This document shows, piece by piece, positions 24,490-34,417 of a stretch of 64,000 bases of DNA. The stretch's first letter is position 1. Every line of letters starts with the position of its first letter. The DNA comes from Hemerocallis citrina. Taxonomy: Eukaryota; Streptophyta; Magnoliopsida; Asparagales; Asphodelaceae. The notes under the pieces are model-generated. The model was not told the origin of the DNA, made no database searches, and saw only the letters and a list, made by a program, of their open reading frames with translations. The stretch spans positions 73,537,227-73,601,226 of the forward strand of contig CM030366.1 of the NCBI GenBank assembly GCA_017893485.1. Reading direction: 5' to 3'. Both the position numbers and the translations under genes were made by a program.

Positions 24490-24755
24490 TTAAGGTTTCT
24501 TCTTCTTCTTCATTTTTTCTCGGGGAGAGCGGGAGCTAATTCGATTTGGGGTAATTTGGGGAGACATTTCGATCGGCAGATATTCGCGAGCGGGAAGAGG
24601 TAGGAGATAGAAGGAGAGAGTGAGGAATGAGTGAAATGACAAGAATACCCCCTCCTTCATAAGTGAGGGAGCGGGAGAAGGGAAAGCCATCCGATTTTGA
24701 TCATGATCATGATCAAAAACGGAGGGCTGTGGGAGAGTGCGTAACTGAAGAGCCC
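24490..24755 (-). repeat. K right terminal inverted repeat and leader
   Basis: Read on the minus strand it starts GGGCTCTTCAGTTACGCACT, continues through the GATCATGATC block and the C/T-rich leader, and leads straight into the ATG of the KDEL-receptor fragment at 24466. It would therefore form the 5' UTR of any transcript from this end. Frames that translate the neighbouring (CA)n/(TA)n as repeated dipeptides are not genes. Confidence 0.7.
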
Positions 24756-24761
24756 CCCTCC

Positions 24762-24836
<75 letters not shown>
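24756..24836. repeat. Poly(C), (CA)n and (TA)n at K right junction
   Basis: The order is C run (to 24778), CA repeats (to about 24807), then TA repeats, followed by TTCTTAACACGGGGTG of the TRIM LTR. The C and CA tracts are absent from the other LTR, so they arose at or after insertion of K. Confidence 0.85.
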
Positions 24837-24838
<2 letters not shown>

Positions 24839-25072
24839 TTAACACGGGGTGTTACACACACCGCCCCTTAAGAATTCAACGTCTTCGCTGAAGCTAGGGC
24901 ATGCAACCTGATCTAGGATCCCCTTTTAGCAGATGTGGAATGACGTACCCTGATTCAGTGAGTTGTCCAGCCGCCTAGCCCACCTCAGTAGATTTACCAG
25001 GCCACCTGACCCAACCTCACTCCCTCTCATACATACCCGACCGTTCTGTGCCCAAACTCGGTGTCGAAAGTC

Positions 25073-25085
25073 GGTTCTAATACCA
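25073..25085 (-). promoter_or_regulatory. Primer-binding site of TRIM T
   Basis: On the minus strand, two bases after the LTR ends (TGTTACA), the sequence reads TGGTATTAGAACC. It resembles the plant initiator-tRNA-Met primer-binding sequence TGGTATCAGAGC, with changes near its 3' part. Confidence 0.6.
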
Positions 25086-25087
25086 TT

Positions 25088-25483
25088 TGTAACACCTTGG
25101 CTCGAAACAACGGTTTTTCTAACAACTGCCTACCACAAGCTTGCCTCATAAAATGTGCTATAGCTGATTGGTGACCTCTAATCCCAGAAAATTATATATA
25201 TAAACAATTAACTCCATTTCTTCCCGATATGGGACTATTAAATCCCACATCTCCTCAAATCCTGTGAGCACAGTAGCCCAAACCCGGCCCCATGCCTACG
25301 TCAACACAGCAGCACTCAGCTGCCTCCATTTCAAACCGGGCAGGGCCCACCTCGCCACGTCACCCACGTGGGGTGACAGCAGTAGCCAGCAGTATTGCTG
25401 CTTTACCCGTGGACCCCCCCTACTTCATTAAATCCCTTACTCCACCTCCTATAGAAATATCTGTAGGACACAGCCACTTTTTC

Positions 25484-25572
<89 letters not shown>

Positions 25573-25590
25573 TTAACACGGGGTGTTACA
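25088..25590 (-). repeat. Right LTR of TRIM T with (TA)n
   Basis: This LTR is uninterrupted and shows what the left LTR looked like before K inserted: the TA array (25484-25571) is followed directly by TTCTTAACACGGGGTGTTACA. In transcription order on the minus strand this is the 5' LTR. Confidence 0.8.
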
Positions 25591-25726
25591 CGAATTGAAT
25601 TGATATTGAATTTAGTTCTACTTCTTCTTCCTTTTTTGTTCTTTCTTTAGTTCAATCATGTTTTCCACTGCCGGCAATGACGAAGGTTGCGACGATCCTC
25701 CGCCGGGTTGGATAGGGATTGTAACA

Positions 25727-25740
25727 ATGATATCAGAGCC
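25727..25740 (+). promoter_or_regulatory. Primer-binding-site-like sequence of insert R
   Basis: ATGATATCAGAGCC follows GGATTGTAACA directly. The TGATATCAGAGC core differs by one base from the plant tRNA-Met-type site TGGTATCAGAGC. Confidence 0.5.
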
Positions 25741-25757
25741 AGCCCTATTCTTCCTAA

Positions 25758-25930
25758 GGGCTACTAGAGGCTGGAATAAAATTACTGGTAGCCTCGGGTT
25801 AGGCCAGTGTCGCTAAAGTGAAAGCCACTGAGGATGTTGGAAAGGGCTACCTAGAGGCTGTATTATAATTTCTGGTAGCCCCGAGTCGGACTAGTGTCGC
25901 TAGAATGCCACCGAGGACATGGGTTTATGA
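25758..25930. repeat. 86-bp tandem duplication within insert R
   Basis: GGGCTACTAGAGGCTG (25758) and GGGCTACCTAGAGGCTG (25844) start two copies that share ATTT/ACTGGTAGCC, AGTGTCGCTA and CCACYGAGGA. It is followed by a purine-rich stretch and by the TGTTATGATCC ... GTAACA terminus, which includes AGTCCCACATCGG, a motif common in small plant retroelements. Confidence 0.65.
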
Positions 25931-27854
25931 AAGCGTGGTGGAATGTTATGATCCAGTTTAGTCCCACATCGGTTGTATGGGGAACCAATGTTCGGTAGTT
26001 ATAAACATAAGTTACCTCCCTTTAACAGCTAGCATTTAGAGGTGAGTTCTCCTAGGTTCGTAACAAAATAGGGTTTCAATTTGGGGAATCACAGGGATTT
26101 GGACTAGGGTTTCTGGATTTGGAGGGTGTGTTCTGTAACACCCCGAATTCCAAAATACAACTGAATCCGAAATTCCACAGGATCTTTACACTTCTTTCGT
26201 ACAATTTTACGAGGAAATAAAAACTTCTTTCATCAGAGTTACATTACACTTGTACATTGTCACAGCGGAAGCAATTTTGCAATAATTTACATGAAACAAT
26301 ATTTAAATCAATCTTGCGCAGCATGTATACTTCAATTGTGTCAAGTATCTTTACCCTGCATATAAAACTGTGGGCGCGTCAGTTCATTCAACTGACGAAA
26401 TATTATACATGGCCATCCTCTCTATGCCGGGAATAGTATAACGATTCTCAATACTTAGCAACCACAAACTTGTCATAAACAAAGCTAAAGGGACTATCCT
26501 ATTAATGTCGTGTTGTGAATGTGCACTTATGCCTTAATGCAATTATTTGTATTATATGACATGAATGTGTACTTGTTCAGAGTCTATGCAGCCCATACTC
26601 TATAGGTCCGAGGGCAAGCCCTTAATCGTTCTTCATCTTGTAGGGTTCAATCCCTCGCCATGACTTAATCTACTTCTGTAACTACGGTAAGTATCCTAGA
26701 TGTTTTCTAACCTACAAACTCATGTCTAGGCGCCCTGGAGGGAATCCCAACGCACTGACACATGACTCATCATGCAGGCATCCTGTGGTAATTCAGCTCC
26801 TACCATAGACATGACACCACCCATAGTCGTCAAACACCCCACAAGCGTCGCCACCGGGACGGTACTCTGGAGCAGTATCCACGCCCTATCATGACGCATC
26901 ATGGGACATCCTGTGAATACTCTCACGCTGCCAATCCAATTGCCCTCATACTCAATGTTTTTCTGTTACTTTCATCACATCTTCACTATGTATCTAATCC
27001 TTAGTTTAATTGAATCATGAATAAAATCAACCCTTAGAGTGTATCACTTCCACTATACCGGACTTATTCATTTAATTCACATGATCCAAACCTTGGTCTT
27101 CTCATTTCAAATATCATTTCTACATTTCTTTTATTGCCGGTATAAGGCTTGGCTATACCCTAATTCTCAATTCAACTCATAATTACAATGTCGAGCTTTT
27201 CATACTTATAAGGTCTTTTCATGATTAATTACAATTCGTATTTCATAAGCATAGTATTCATGTATTCACATCTTTCATAACTCATCACAAACAATAATTC
27301 AATTCCACTTGCAATTTATATGCAAGAATAAATTTCAACTAGTAGTAATCAATAATTCATGTATTCTACAAGTCTATTATTTTCATTTCCAAATCTTACT
27401 ACAAGCACGAATTAGAAGTCCAATTAATCACATCAATCACACTTTCAAAAATTTCTCATTACTAATTCTTTTATAACTCAAAAATCTCATTTATTTTTTT
27501 TCCTTTATTTAAAAAGACAATTTGATTTTAAAAGAAGTCATTTCTTGCAAAAATCTCAATTTCTTACTCACACTTTATCAAAAGTTATATAAAATTTTCT
27601 TATAAAGTTCTAATAATTTTTCAGTAATTAGTCCATAATTTTTCCAATTTTTATTCTATTTTTAAAAACTCAATTTAATCAAAAATCCAAAAAAAAAACA
27701 TTTTTTTAAACTCAAAACCCCAACCAGCGGTGAAACAAACAGCGCACAAGACCAACGTGCCAAAGCCATCAATCATTTTAATTATGGGTTATAATCCCTA
27801 TGTATCCATTCTCGGTAATTTGGGTTTTTAAACAAAAAAAAATAAAACAAAAGC

Positions 27855-27935
27855 CTCCTCAAGTATCGAACCCGAGACCTCCCCTTCACTGTAGCGACCG
27901 AAAGTACTGTCGACCAATTGGTCTAAGTGGACATA
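27855..27935 (-). ncRNA. tRNA-like (pol III box-like) segment inside S3
   Basis: The minus strand reads TTAGACCAATTGG followed about 45 bp later by TCTCGGGTTCGATAC, similar in spacing and sequence to the A and B boxes of tRNA promoters. I cannot fold a full cloverleaf, so it may be a tRNA-derived SINE remnant or chance. Confidence 0.25.
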
Positions 27936-28993
27936 TCGATTAGAAAATAATTGAATTGGGTTTTGATCTTGCTCTCTGTTCATAACTATAATTCAAAAAT
28001 TCTCAAAACAAAAATTATCTCTTTTCTCCTCTTTTTAAAATAAAAATTTTCAGAATAAAAATACACTCAATTCTACAGTAATCAGTATTTTTAAGGGTAT
28101 TTTTAACTCTTTAAAATATTTTATATTTTATAATCATAATGTCGACATTCGAAAACTAAACATACTTCTTCAAATTTTAAAGATAGTTTCCCACAAAATC
28201 ACTACAAAAAATGTTTTCTTTCTCATGATGTTTTTAGAACACAAATAAGTCATCTTTCTTAACGAATAAAACTTCTATTTTACCAACTAATTTTACACAT
28301 GATACATTCAATCATTTGTTTGCAAAAATACATTCTTTTCATTTATTCTAATACTCATATGATACATATAACAATGGAGAATTCTACTGCAACAATTAAC
28401 AATCATCTCTTAATAATTTATTCCATCAATTCATCTCTAATATACCCTTCTACTTTAATACTTTAATTAACAAACATGATTCTATTCTTTTACTAGTTAA
28501 TTCATATAATTGCATTTAAACATACTTAGCATGCATACTAACATTAGAAGCAATGAGAACATTCACTTTTACTCATAATTAATAAATCTAGTAATCAAAT
28601 TAACATACATCTACTAGTTTATCAATTTTCCTCTAATTAGGCAAACATGTATTTCATTTCAACTAATTGCTTTATAATAACAATTCAATTCATTCCTAGC
28701 ATGATTTCTACTTTAGAAATCATGAAAAACACCCACCTCTTTGAAGAAAAAACCAATTAGAATCTCCCAGAGTTTCCTAGAATGCGAGAGAGTGCCTTCT
28801 CTTCCTAGGTTGCGGTGCAAAAGAACCTCCTTCTCGCTCCTTGCCAAAAACCGAGAGCTCCTAGTGTGGGGGAATGATGGCTGGCCTCCAATGGTAGGGA
28901 CACACACCATACAACTCACTCTAATATATTTCTCCTATATAGTTTTCTTCTTTCAATGATTTTGTTAGTGTAGAATACAAGTAAGTAGAGGGA

Positions 28994-29018
28994 GGGGGGG
29001 GGGGGGGGGGGGGGGGGG
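28994..29018. repeat. Poly(G) tract, 25 bp, inside S3
   Basis: An uninterrupted G run follows GTAGAGGGA. The same place in S2 (near 19330) reads GGAGAGGTATT with no run, so the tract grew after the copies separated. Confidence 0.9.
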
Positions 29019-29588
29019 ATATTTATACTAATTCTAGGATGGATTGGAGGAGTTAGGATTCATTAGATGGTTAAAGGATGGATGGCTAGGATAGGAGGGG
29101 AAGTTGTAGTAACCACCCACACTCAAATAAACTACCCATGCACACACACACCCACTCTCCATGATCCTAAGCATACCCGGCCTACCAATGGTGTGCATTG
29201 CACACTACGTGCATGCACGTGCCCCCTAGTACCCCCTATTTTAAGTTTGTACAATTTTAATTAATCATATTGTTCACATTTTGTGTCTACATGACAAGTG
29301 TGACCATTTAATTGATTAATTAAATTTGTGGGCTTCACAATTGGTGGGCTTAGGCTTGTAGGCCAAAATAATAAAATAAAGAATTATTAAAGTGGGCTCA
29401 AACTAAGAAAATAGTGTTTTAGGCTTTATAAAATAGGCTTTTAGAAAAATGAAAAAAATAATTGTTCATAAAAAATGAAATTTTATATATACAAATAAAT
29501 AAATAAATATACACATGAAATTTGCACGTGTACAACACGTGAAAACCAGCATTTGTATTAAAATGAAAGTTTAGGGTATTACACGTTC

Positions 29589-29800
29589 TTCGGGTGCCAT
29601 GGTAGAAAGAGAAGGAGATAGGAGATAGAAGGGGCTGGGCTGAAGATGAGGGGTAGGGGAAATGACCAAATTACCCCTCCTTGTAAGTGAGATGAGTGGA
29701 AGGATTGTGAGCCATTCGATCACAATCATGATCAAGGTGCAGATCGGACCGCTGATAAGGAGTGCACACCAAATGAGTGCACAACCGAAGACGTCTCATA
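29589..29800 (-). other. X right arm, outer end
   Basis: Read on the minus strand, the end motif GACGTCTTCGGTTGTGCACT is followed by CATTTGGTGTGCACTCC, the CATGATTGTGATCGAATGGC block, AAGGAGGGGTAATTTGGTCA and the leader down to GCACCCGAAGAACG. All are in the same order as 5029-5830 on the plus strand, without the Mutator-type MITE. Confidence 0.6.
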
Positions 29801-30135
29801 TAGAAGATGAAATCAAGTTGAAAACTAAATTTGGCGTTCATATGAAGACATCTCATATATATATATGAGATGTCTTCATATGAACGCCAAATTTAGTTTT
29901 CAACTTGATTTCATCTTCTATATGAGACGTCTTCGGTTGTGCACTCATTTGGTGTGCACTCCTTATCAGCCGTCCGATGAGTGGAAGGATTGTGAGCCAT
30001 TCGATCACAATCATGATCAAGGTGCAGATCGGACGGCTGACATGGAGTGCACACCAAATGAGTGCACAACCGAAGACGTCTCATATAGAAGATGAAATCA
30101 AGTTGAAAACTAAATTTGGCGTTCATATGAAGACA

Positions 30136-30143
<8 letters not shown>
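29694..30143. repeat. Inverted triplication of the X end (palindrome plus direct copy)
   Basis: Three copies of a unit of about 110-165 bp alternate in orientation. The first runs about 29694-29860, the second is its reverse complement to about 29977, and the third, about 29978-30143, repeats the first. Copies one and two form a near-perfect palindrome centred on CTCATATATATATATGAG near 29861. Each carries the X end motif, the CATGATTGTGATCG block and a flank with GCCAAATTTAGTTTTCAAC. Overlapping frames on both strands translate the same sequence and are not genes. Confidence 0.85.

Positions 30144-30222
<79 letters not shown>
30138..30222. repeat. (TA)n microsatellite left of element M
   Basis: Pure TA repeats lie between the last copy of the X-end triplication and the first base of M. 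Confidence 0.9.
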
Positions 30223-30710
<488 letters not shown>

Positions 30711-31049
30711 CAGTGCAAACACCCGTGCACACTCTCCCACAGCCACCCGATCGTGATCTTGATCATGATCAAGATCAGACGACTCTCGTTTCTCCGGATC
30801 TTTAACTTAATCTGATGGGGGTCTTTTCACTCATTTATTCCCCTCTCCTTCTATCTTCTTCTCTCCATCTCTCTCCATTCTCTCTCATTTATCCCGCTCT
30901 CGAAATCTCTCCCCAAATTGGTAGAAACCCTTGCTCCAAATTTGACGAGATCTTCCCCTAATCGAAACTGTAAATCTCTCTCATTTCTCTTCAGGCTCAT
31001 TCTCTACGTGCTCATTCTCTCTCTTTCTGTCAACCTTGCATTCTCCATC

Positions 31050-31431
31050 ATGGCTAGCATGCTCCTAACTGTTGACTGCAACTACCTCGCCCACGCCAAG
31101 GAGCTCTGCAACACCGTCCCCAAGGTCCAGTCTGATCACAATCCTAAAACCTTAACCCTAACCGTAATTTGAACGATTTCTTTTCTTGAATTTATGATTT
31201 TTCTTTAATTCTAAGGAACTGGGGCTGTTCTTTAAGTCGACGTCATTCTACCTTGCCGTTGCTACTAATTTTGGTGTGGGAGCAAATAGATGATTTATGA
31301 ATTTTTTTAGAACCAATAAAAGCTAACATTTTTACTACTTGCCGATGTAGACCGTTCTCAATGCTACTGCTGACCTGCAAAATGTTTGAAACACCGGGAT
31401 TGATCCTGGTGACGAACCCTCCGACACTCAA
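31050..31431 (+). pseudogene. Captured 5' exons of an unidentified host gene in element E
   Basis: Exon 1 (31050-31124) encodes 25 residues starting MASMLLTVDCNYLAHAKE and ends AAG before a GT. A TAG acceptor at 31348-31350 opens a second exon (31351-31431) in the same phase that reads TVLNATADLQNV, a stop, then NTGIDPGDEPSDTQ before another GT. Matching phases, splice sites and coding-like composition support a captured gene start, placed at the transposon leader as in K. The stop at the end of NV breaks it. I do not recognise the protein. Confidence 0.45.
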
Positions 31432-31830
31432 GTCAGTAATCTAAAAGATTATGAAAGAGCTTCTGTGTAGAGAAAATACTGATTACCTGATTCTGACCGA
31501 GGTATGGGGTATTTATAGTCGCCTTTGGGACCAGTTTCGAGATAATCATTTATCTCTACTTCCCGATGTTCTTGAATAAGAAATATAGTTTAAATTCTTT
31601 CATGATAAGAGATTTGGTTTAAAGCGTCTCTTAGGGATAATCATGAATACAAATCACTCTTTAAATGACCTGGATTTATTTATAATGAGCTGTCACCCTA
31701 ACCCAGTAAAACAGACCCGTTTTTGGGTTATTGGGCTTGGAAAAGGCCCAGTTCCCATTTTCAGACCCGTTTATAGTGGAAAATACCATTTTACCCTTAA
31801 GAGCTTTGAGATTCGTACCCAATTTGAACG

Positions 31831-31973
31831 ATCCTGATTTGACTCTATTTCTTGCCATATCACTTGCAAACGGCGGGACAATCGAGATCTCGCATCCGTA
31901 CCTGGCGTTAGATCACGAGGTGGAGCTATCTCTCGTGATCAGTAAGAAGGCGATGAATACCTTTGCCAGGGTG
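31831..31973 (+). pseudogene. Possible third captured exon (unidentified)
   Basis: Within an 86-codon frame, the stretch LNDPDLTLFLAISLANGG, then IEISHPYLALDHEVELSLV and SKKAMNTFAR has the look of conserved coding sequence and ends at a GGGTGAGC donor-like site. It is on the same strand as the exons at 31050-31431 and could come from the same host gene, but a clean acceptor is not visible and I do not recognise the family. Confidence 0.3.
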
Positions 31974-32399
31974 AGCAGCTTAATTTTATAGCTGAGAATG
32001 AGTGAAAAACAGATTGTAAATGATTCAAGGAGAATCATTGGCTGAGGGTGAATATCTGATCTATACATAGTTCTGAGTGTAGTGGTGCAATGCCCTAGCA
32101 CGAGCAGGAGGGTGAATTTTTCTTTAGATTTACAGAGTTTTACGTCAAGTTGGTTGATGTATTGCTCATCTTTGTTGTATAGTGTACTTATATAGGCAAG
32201 TGACAACTTAGAGAGAAAAAAAGAAAAAAACTCTAGTCTACCCGATTTGCAGCAGTAAGAAGGGGTGATCGCAGACTGAGTTGTTACATGATTCAGCTGT
32301 GTTAATTACATGACAAATATGATTGAATTCGGAATTATGAATGCATAATTGCACTGGAGAAAGCGAGTATGCTTATTTTTCCTTTATTTGCTATTTTTT

Positions 32400-32538
32400 A
32401 TTTATTAAGTTGAAGATTTAATACTTGCATGACAAGACCTTTTGGTGCGATGAGTTGAGACTAACTACGATTACAATCCTTTTATTTATGGTTTTCCATT
32501 TTGCTCGAGGACAAAAAAATCTTAAGTTTTGGGGTATT
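32400..32538 (+). other. 3' internal tail and polypurine tract of an Athila-like element
   Basis: The sequence TTGCTCGAGGACAA followed by CTTAAGTTTTGGGGTATT directly precedes the LTR start. This arrangement (a GAGGACAA motif and then a purine tract next to TGATGAG) is familiar from Athila-type gypsy elements. Everything 5' of it is lost. Confidence 0.6.
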
Positions 32539-34040
32539 TGATGAGCGTAATTTTTACACAATTTTTATTATTCTTTTTAAGCATTAAAATTGTAAGTTCT
32601 CGTTTATTTCTTTAAATTTTATCCTATTTCAACTCAATTTTATTTATTTGTTTGTTCTTGAAAGAATGAGATGGATAAGTACAAAAGGTGGCAATTTGGT
32701 AAAATCAAGGAAGAAAATATAAATAAAAAATTCAAAATTCAAATTGATTTTATCTGATTGAAATTTATTATTGGATTAAATTAGTTGAATGATTAGTTTA
32801 ATCTTAATCTTTAGTTTTTAACTAACTAAATATTTAAACTTAAACTTATCCTATTAATTAATTACCTCTCCTCCACTTTATAAAAAGGCATCACTTAGAA
32901 CTCGTACAGTTGTTTTGAACATGAAGATGAACGAATCGTAACTTTTGTTCTAAATCAAAGGTGTTGGTCATCGAGTCTTCTTTAAAACAAGTATTCATAT
33001 GTTACGAACGGAGTTCTATAGCTCAGGAAAGGTTCATTTTACTGCAACTATGCACAGAATTCCGAGAACATGAAATTTGGGTTGCGGGTTTCGACTCCAA
33101 GTTAGCTGCAATTGTGTTTATCTTTTTAGGGTTTCTTTGGCTGCTCTATATAAAAGCTGATATGAACTCTAAGGGGCGGAGAAAAAGATTGGAGGTTAGG
33201 AGAATTGGAGGAGACGACTCATCACGCCGTTAGAGAGCAAGAGCCATAGCGTTCGTCATGATCGTCTTGAGTTCTTTTTTCTCTTCTGTTTTTCATTATG
33301 CAATCCAATATAATGTTTATTAGTTGCAAATTTGAACTAATTTTATTTTTCTAAGCTTCGATATAACCTAATTTTGATAACACAATTCGAATTTCATGTT
33401 ATTTTATTCTTTTACTTTTCTATGGTTGTGTTTAATTTTTGTTCTTAATGCATACAATTGTCGGGCAACTATTGTTTGATTTACTGAATCATGGGAGCTG
33501 CCGAGAGGTAACTTGTGATTTAGAATTATAGAATTAAACACCATTGATTGATTGAAATTAGCGATAATTTATTGTGATTAAGGTGATCATACAAAAATCT
33601 ATGAAACTTAATGAATCTTCAAATAATTAAATTTGCATAGAGACATGATGAATTTTTAGTTGGGGGATATGTTTGGTGTTATTCGAGAGAAGACATTGAA
33701 TAATTATGAGATTTTGGTCTACAACTTGGAAGAGTAGAGATTTTATTTTCATGAAATTATAAACTATGTGGGATTAGCAAGGTGAAATCAAAAGCCCCAG
33801 AATTAGTTTTGCTATTAATAAACCCTAAAATTTCATATTTCTTTCTTTTTAATTAGTTTAGTTTTTTCCTTTAGTTTAATTTAATTTAGTCGTTGTGTTT
33901 ATCAAATTTTCGATTCTCCAAATAGTTATAATCTGGTAAATTTTGGCACTCAATAAAATAATTAGTCCTTGTGGGTTCGACACTCTTTTCTTTTAAACTA
34001 TACTAGTTGCGATTTTGTGCGCTTGCAAATTTTTCCATCA
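32539..34040 (+). mobile_element. Athila-like 3' LTR, about 1.5 kb
   Basis: It begins TGATGAGCG and ends GCGCTTGCAAATTTTTCCATCA, giving TGATG/CATCA inverted ends. A promoter-like TATAAAAAGG occurs near 32879. Near the 3' end is the typical CTTGTGGGTTCGACACTC. Length and ends fit Athila LTRs. The end could also be placed at 34043 because CATCATCA is repeated. A 90-codon frame at 32961-33233 lies within the LTR and is not a gene. Confidence 0.7.
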
Positions 34041-34186
34041 TCAGACATCGATTGTATCATTATCTATACATTCTTCAAATTTCCAGTACCATTTCATGAA
34101 TCAGTAATGTACACAATAACTGTCACAAATATATACAACCAATATAGAATCAACATGATGCGTTATTGACATGTACATTAAAAGAA

Positions 34187-34380
34187 CTACTTCTTGAGGG
34201 AGTGTAGAAAATCTTGTGATATTAGCCCCACCCACATAGCCAAAACCACCAAAGCCACAAAACTGCTACTTTTCTTACCGCAGAGCCAACTTGCAAAGAA
34301 GATGCACATTGTAAGCAAAACATGCATAAATGTTGAAAACATGTTCTTTAGGTTTGATGTGGGTAAGTAATCCAGCACAA
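34187..34380 (-). pseudogene. Possible C-terminal fragment of a membrane protein (unidentified)
   Basis: The minus-strand frame reads LDYLPTSNLKNMFSTFMHVL, then two hydrophobic segments (LLTMCIFFASWLC and FVALVVLAMWVGLI) and ends QDFLHSLKK with a stop. It looks like a tail-anchored or double-pass C-terminus, and its composition differs from the transposons around it. Its 5' side ends near the LTR of the next gypsy element, so a host exon may have been cut by that insertion. The family is not recognised, and the ATG in the frame is probably not real. Confidence 0.3.
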
Positions 34381-34417
34381 GCAGACTCGTCTGATCCCCT
34401 CTAGATCCGCTCATCCC

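Larger units (their letters stand above)
16073..24755. mobile_element. Transposon K: 8.7 kb, long TIRs, inserted in (TA)n, carries KDEL-receptor fragment
   Basis: Both ends begin GGGCTCTTCAGTTACGCACT. Inverted similarity extends about 250 bp, through the GATCATGATCATGATCAAAATC block, GAAGGAGGGGTATTCTTGTC, CTCTCTCCTTCTATCTCCT and CTGCCGATCGAAA. TA repeats lie outside both ends (to 16072 and from 24808), with an added poly(C) and (CA)n at the right junction. Both belong to one TRIM LTR. Just inside the right TIR is a captured KDEL-receptor gene start. A chromovirus fragment (16767-20667) interrupts the left half. No transposase is visible, so K is non-autonomous. A TA target makes a duplication unreadable. 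Confidence 0.75.
15538..25590 (-). mobile_element. TRIM element T, split by transposon K
   Basis: The ends are TGTAACACCCCG (15538) and CGGGGTGTTACA (25590), with a perfect 5-bp duplication CGAAT at 15533-15537 and 25591-25595. The right LTR is 25088-25590. The left LTR is 15538-16072 plus 24779-24856, split by K inside its TA array. The internal region, only 24857-25087, has on the minus strand a primer-binding-site match TGGTATTAGAACC beside the right LTR and a purine tract AAGGGGCGG beside the left LTR. LTRs of about 0.5-0.6 kb and about 230 bp inside with no coding sequence fit a terminal-repeat retrotransposon in miniature. Small frames in the LTRs are not genes. Confidence 0.82.
15346..26065 (+). 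mobile_element. Retroelement-like insert R in the X right arm, hosting a TRIM
   Basis: The insert begins TGATACAGC and ends TTCGTAACA, with GAATA (15341-15345) and AAATA (26066-26070) as a one-mismatch 5-bp duplication. Removing it restores the X arm. Outside the nested TRIM it is about 660 bp. After GGATTGTAACA at 25726 comes ATGATATCAGAGCC, close to the initiator-tRNA-Met primer-binding site TGGTATCAGAGC of plant LTR elements. The 5' part (15346-15537 plus 25596-25726) looks like a small LTR. The 3' part (25943-26065, TGTTATGATCC to GTAACA) is not similar to it by eye, so LTR pairing is unproven and two elements may be joined. Confidence 0.45.
26134..29583 (-). mobile_element. Solo LTR S3 of the TGTAAYRYCCC family, 3450 bp
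   Basis: The plus strand begins TGTAACACCCCGAATTCC and ends GGGTATTACA. The flanks are TGTTC (26129-26133) and CGTTC (29584-29588), a 5-bp duplication with one C-to-T change. The left arm of X shows the empty site (GAAGAACG on the other strand), so CGTTC is the original target. No PBS or pol lies beside it, so it is a solo LTR. It follows S2 closely over the first 1 kb and last 0.8 kb and differs in the middle. Confidence 0.85.
5029..29800. mobile_element. Transposon X: old long-inverted-arm element, broken by nested insertions
   Basis: Sequence at 5029-5195, 5765-6297, 8010-8232 and 8600-8853 (+) reappears in reverse complement at 29800-29584, 26133-26071 and 15345-14320. Shared landmarks include the end motif GGTTGTGCACTC, GCACCCGAAGAACG, GATTCCTCCTCTGTCATTTT, TTTAGTTCCATACAAT and GGCAGTGATGACATGTT. 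The two right-arm pieces meet at the same point of the left arm (near 5890), so they are one arm split by the 15346-26065 insert. Without insertions X is about 4 kb with arms above 1 kb. The arms hold a C/T-rich leader (about 5775-6100) followed by what looks like an intron (AAAAG then GTATAA near 6117). No transposase is seen. The superfamily is unknown; a Mutator-like element with long TIRs is one option. Confidence 0.6.

Noticed and set aside
16767..29583. S2 and S3 as the two LTRs of one full-length element (CGTTC at both outer edges)
   Set aside because: S3 has its own duplication and its empty site is known from the left arm of X. No primer-binding site adjoins S3, and S2 sits three insertion levels deeper. 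The shared CGTTC is probably chance.
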